Below the pieces are notes generated by a model. The model was not told the origin of the DNA and did not search any database. It saw only the letters and a list, made by a program, of their open reading frames with translations. The translations under genes were made by a program, and so were the position numbers. 34,718 nt of DNA, taken from positions 14,739-49,456 of the forward strand of contig JAHWDD010000027.1 in assembly GCA_023897205.1 (NCBI GenBank), written 5' to 3'. This DNA is from Exophiala sp. HKRS030 (lineage: Eukaryota > Ascomycota > Eurotiomycetes > Chaetothyriales > Herpotrichiellaceae). Shown here piece by piece: positions 33,073-34,718 of the stretch (positions within the stretch are counted from its first letter, which is position 1; each line of letters begins with the position of its first letter).

Positions 33073-33609
33073 TATTCCTCAAGTCTGTGTCCTGGGGCAA
33101 AGGGTGCCGTTTCGCGACGACGTCCGTAGCCGCTTTTGCGATCCCTTTCCACCGACCGGCTCCACCTATCCCCTCGCCGCTTTTGACAATTTGACGTACA
33201 ACGGTCTTCGCTCTCGGTCGCTCTGTACCTCCCGTACACTATCCTACGCTCTCTTTCTGTCTCACGTCACATTCTCAACCGCGTGCATGCATGCATTCAT
33301 GACTTTTCAACCCATGTCGAAGACCCTCAAGACTGAGACCGTGGAGCTCTCTCACATTTCAAATTGTCTGCATTCCACGTGCTGCCCCTTCGTCGAGATG
33401 CCCCCGCTCAAACAGTGCCCGAAGTCAACTCGCTTCTCGCGACGCCGTGATGCCTCTCGTTCTTTGCCCACCACTGTGCTAGCGACGCGAGCCCTGGACG
33501 ATATGTACGACGGCATCGCCCACATGCCGACCTCACGTTCGTCACTTCTCTCACTGCCTGCGACCTCTCTTCACTCTGTTCGATCTTCTTCCTCGTGCCC
33601 TCGAGCCCC
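33073..33609 (+). promoter_or_regulatory. leader/promoter region of captain C, right arm of inverted repeat
   Basis: Begins TATTCCTCAAGTCTGTGTCC directly after the AT-rich spacer and mirrors 31725-32285. A long frame through it (33104-33631) overlaps the captain start in another phase. It lacks an ATG at the position where copy B has one, and the frame is not kept in B, so it is treated as non-coding leader. Confidence 0.65.
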
Positions 33610-34718
33610 ATGCCTCGCCGAAAGAAGTTGACCACCGTCAACCTGAGCTCCGGGGGCTCTTACTCCAGTCAAACTACCGATGACGTCTGCACACTTGACG
33701 ACCTCGCCCGCAAATATGAGGAGGCCTTGTCGGAGACCCGTCCCACGACGTTGTATGCACCGAATACTATCTACCACGTTGAACGCATTCAGCGTCTCTT
33801 CGAGGAGTACGTGCTATGATCTGTGATGGATTTGAGCGCCTGTTGACTCTGCAAAGATACTGTGGCAAGGTCCAGCTTGATCCAAAGGTGACACTGCGCG
33901 AGTGCGCCACGGCTCGGATGGAGAACTTCCTGCATTGGCTGCTCCAGACTTTCACCATTAAGAAAACCAGCACGCTAACGACCTACTGGCGGCAATTGAG
34001 TCAGCTGTACATCATGTGGACACAGCGTCGTATGGACCCGGCCGTGATGAGACAAATCTTCGTGGTACGTAGAACAAGCAATTTTATACGACGCCAGACC
34101 GCTGATACCACACTACAGTTTATTGAAGGGCCGTTGACGGAAGAATATGGCATGGACAACGAGGAGATCGAGAAGCCCCTCATGGAGGCGGACGATTTCG
34201 TCGAGCTCATTCGTTACCACTGGGCCTCGGATATCAACGGATTTCCCAATGAACGACAACGTCTCCAGTTGGCGGCGATTCTGTTGCTGGCAGCTTTCAC
34301 CGGGTCTCGACCTCAAGCATTGTTGAACTTAACCTACGGCGATCTGGACCTCTATATCGAGAAGAACACCGAGACTCACGCCGACATGCTCCGGCTAGGC
34401 GTGAAATTGACAAAGACGAAGTCCCGACAGAAGCGGAAACGACCGTGAGTACCACTGCCGTTGGGGAGTGCATGAGGCTAACGCGACTACAAAGGAAGAC
34501 GTACACCTTCAATCTAGACGATAACCCAATCTTCTGCGTCATCACCCACGTTGTCAGCTTGGCTTTCGATGACTCGGCTTTCGGGCCCCCCGATCTTAAG
34601 TCACCCGACATTCTGTTCCGTCTGCGGGCGCGGCGGGAAAAGGGTTGTCAGCCAATTCCGTGGCGAAACAATATGCTTGACGTGCCCGTCTTTCGCCGTG
34701 CTGTCGCCACCAAGGAAG
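33610..34718 (+). CDS. DUF3435 tyrosine recombinase (Starship captain-like), copy C, partial at window edge
   Basis: Exons 33610-33806, 33857-34064, 34119-34444 and 34495-34718+ with introns of 50, 54 and 50 nt match the gene model of copy B. Exons 1 to 3 are the same lengths as in B (197, 208 and 326 nt). The frame is open throughout, with TGSRPQALLNLTYGDLDLY carrying the first catalytic Arg (Arg199). The window ends at FRRAVATKE, before box II and the nucleophile Tyr. The protein differs from B by a handful of residues per 60. Intron 2 of C (GTACGT...CGCTGATACC...ACAG) diverges far more from B than the flanking exons do, which supports it being an intron. Any element led by this captain would extend right, beyond the window. 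Confidence 0.88.

Noticed and set aside
33104..33631. 175-codon frame upstream of and overlapping captain C, with a counterpart start near 32254 in copy B
   Set aside because: Copy C has GTG where B has ATG, and the frames diverge by indels after about 50 codons; better explained as a shared non-coding leader.

Overview
The window looks like an accessory, repeat-rich region of a filamentous ascomycete (Pezizomycotina) genome. The evidence is short 45-66 nt GT-AG introns with CTAAC/CTGAC-type branch sites, several Zn2Cys6 transcription factors, a fungal-type HNH domain, kinesin-light-chain-type TPRs, MITE-like foldback elements and, most tellingly, three copies of a DUF3435-type tyrosine recombinase, the 'captain' family of Starship giant transposons. 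I cannot name the species. Gene density is low and most genes are broken.

Layout. 1-3.5 kb: a short inverted-repeat element in two opposite orientations, a broken DUF3723-like gene, a 128-bp (CTA)n microsatellite and AT-rich sequence without genes. 3.5-5.2 kb: a decayed minisatellite and unrecognised sequence. 5.5-9.7 kb: an unrecognised ORF, a broken carbon-nitrogen hydrolase, two MITE-like elements (6586-6847 and 7214-7546), a possible secreted peptide, and a phosphatidylserine-decarboxylase-family gene whose last 30 codons are in another frame. 10.3-12.6 kb: captain copy A (minus), dead from frameshifts and a RIP-like stop. 13-20 kb: debris, including two homologous transcription-factor linker fragments, an orphan TPR array and a broken hypothetical gene. 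21-28.4 kb: an apparently intact small Zn2Cys6 factor, an HNH-nuclease remnant, a larger Zn2Cys6/MHR factor interrupted by a 100-N assembly gap, and a frameshifted Zn2Cys6 factor. 29.4-34.7 kb: two nearly identical captains, B (minus, complete, 696 residues after four introns) and C (plus, open to the window edge), arranged head to head around a 787-bp AT-rich, TpA-rich spacer. The inverted homology begins sharply at the same base string on both sides (32285 and 33073).

How it fits together. In Starships the captain lies at one end and points into the element. Captain B would therefore own cargo to its left, C would own cargo to the right of the window, and A would mark an older, inactivated element extending left over the decarboxylase, the hydrolase and the DUF3723-like relic. 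DUF3723 and NLR-type TPR genes are known Starship passengers, so the content agrees with nested or abutting Starships. No element end, target-site duplication or insertion junction is proven here. The head-to-head captain pair around a RIP-like spacer is the most interesting structure in the window.
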